Shown one piece after another: positions 63,476 to 64,000 of a stretch of 64,000 bases of DNA; position 1 is the first letter of the stretch; every line of letters starts with the position of its first letter. A program made the translations under genes and the position numbers. The stretch covers positions 1 to 64,000 of the forward strand of contig JAKBSJ010000005.1 in the NCBI GenBank assembly GCA_021844945.1, in the 5' to 3' direction. The notes beneath the pieces are model-generated. The model was given only the letters and a program-made list of their open reading frames with translations. It searched no databases and was not told the origin of the DNA. This DNA comes from Thermoplasmata archaeon. GTDB taxonomy: Archaea > Thermoplasmatota > Thermoplasmata > Lutacidiplasmatales > UBA184.

Positions 63476-64000
63476 GTGGCCGATGCGACCCTCGAACTCG
63501 AGCGCAAGCGCTTCGAGACCAACCAGAAAGCCGACCAGCATCGTGGCGAGCGGGACCGCCTGAATGCCGAGTCCCGAGCGCTGGCGGACGAACGGGGTCG
63601 GATCTTGGACGATCTCCACCGGCAGAGCTCCGAGGCCCAGGAACACCGCCGGGTCCGCGACCAGCTCAACGAACAGGTCCGGGCGGAGAAGAAGCTCCGC
63701 GAGGAGTGGAATCATCGGCTCCAGATCGCCGGGGACCGCTTCCAAGAGCTGAAGCGGAATCGCACGCCACGACCGGGCGCGGTACCGGTATGGCGCCTCC
63801 GCAAGGAGCTCAAGGAACTCGAGTTCCGGCACATGACCACGGCGCTGACCGGCGACCAGGAGAAGCGCCTCATCGAGGAGATGAAGCGCCTCGAGGCGGC
63901 CATCCGTGACCAGGACGAGCAGCTCCGTCGGGACCCCGAGATCGACCAGGCCCTTACCGAGATGAACGAAGCCCGAACCCAGGCCGAGGCGCATCATGCC
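63476..64000 (+). CDS. Coiled-coil protein, C-terminus beyond window edge
   Basis: An open frame from GTG 63476 to the right edge encodes at least 175 residues of almost continuous coiled coil, for example 'LELERKRFETNQKADQHRGE', 'LRKELKELEFRH' and 'EKRLIEEMKRLEAAIRDQDE', interrupted by one Pro/Arg patch ('RTPRPGAVPVWRL'). It resembles the large group of archaeal coiled-coil proteins distantly like SMC or COG1340. A TATA-like gctttagg lies 23 bases before the start. It diverges from herA. The function is not known; a link to DNA repair would be only positional. Confidence 0.75.
   Translation, partial: MADATLELERKRFETNQKADQHRGERDRLNAESRALADERGRILDDLHRQSSEAQEHRRVRDQLNEQVRAEKKLREEWNHRLQIAGDRFQELKRNRTPRPGAVPVWRLRKELKELEFRHMTTALTGDQEKRLIEEMKRLEAAIRDQDEQLRRDPEIDQALTEMNEARTQAEAHHA

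Overview
The window comes from an archaeon, most likely an uncultivated, high-GC member of the Thermoplasmatota. Archaeal hallmarks include PAN, MCM, HerA, L10e (uL16), Nop5, NMD3-like protein, DUF424, alpha-NAC, Dph2, archaeal-type AspRS and pantoate kinase. A class II HMG-CoA reductase, bacterial-type GyrB, GrpE and ClpB, and a surface protein with repeated 'GLPxGxxW' modules fit Thermoplasmatota. Many genes have a TATA-like box about 22-30 bases before the start codon, as expected for leaderless archaeal mRNAs. Taxonomy is inferred from gene content only.

Layout. 1-8.4 kb: a leftward, tightly overlapping defence operon of DrmE-like, DrmA (helicase), DrmB (DUF1998) and DrmC (PLD nuclease), ending in a Vsr-type endonuclease gene cut by the left window edge. 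Its base composition is visibly less GC-rich than the rest. 8.4-10 kb: a gene-poor junction with operator-like palindromes, a decayed membrane-protein gene and repeats, bounded by tRNA-Val(CAC). 10-16 kb: lysO-purA, an aminotransferase, a GT4 glycosyltransferase and an M20 peptidase. 16-22 kb: three family 2 glycosyltransferases facing a sugar-nucleotide pair (UDP-sulfoquinovose synthase and a nucleotidyltransferase), a probable surface-glycan locus. 22-27 kb: PAC2 protein, RimI-like acetyltransferase, a CBS/ribosome-hibernation-like fusion, alpha-NAC, and a Nudix-Dph2 fusion. 27-29 kb: leftward grpE-HMG-CoA reductase-pdxT. 30-39 kb: gyrB, a nucleoside-deaminase-type amidohydrolase, a lipoate-ligase-like protein, a thioredoxin-like protein, nop5, enoyl-CoA hydratase, tRNA-Thr(GGT), and an M14 carboxypeptidase. 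40.5-43.5 kb: a 1010-residue anchored surface protein with two seven-bladed propellers. 43.7 kb: initiator tRNA-Met with an unusual D-loop intron. 44-51 kb: UspA, pantoate kinase-L10e, PAN, a degenerate EF-Tu-like protein, and ClpB. 51-58 kb: pyrD-pyrK-pyrG-aspS-mcm. 58-64 kb: DUF424, NMD3-like protein, SepF, leucyl aminopeptidase, HerA, and a coiled-coil protein cut by the right edge.

The genes mostly form small functional groups: pyrimidine synthesis (pyrD, pyrK, pyrG), protein quality control (grpE, clpB, PAN, PAC2), translation and ribosome care (NAC, Dph2, L10e, NMD3-like, DUF424, AspRS), and cell-surface glycosylation. The strongest hunting results are the DISARM-like operon with Vsr, the initiator-tRNA D-loop intron, the Nudix-Dph2 and CBS-HPF-like fusions, and two essential genes (aspS, pantoate kinase) without an ordinary start codon.
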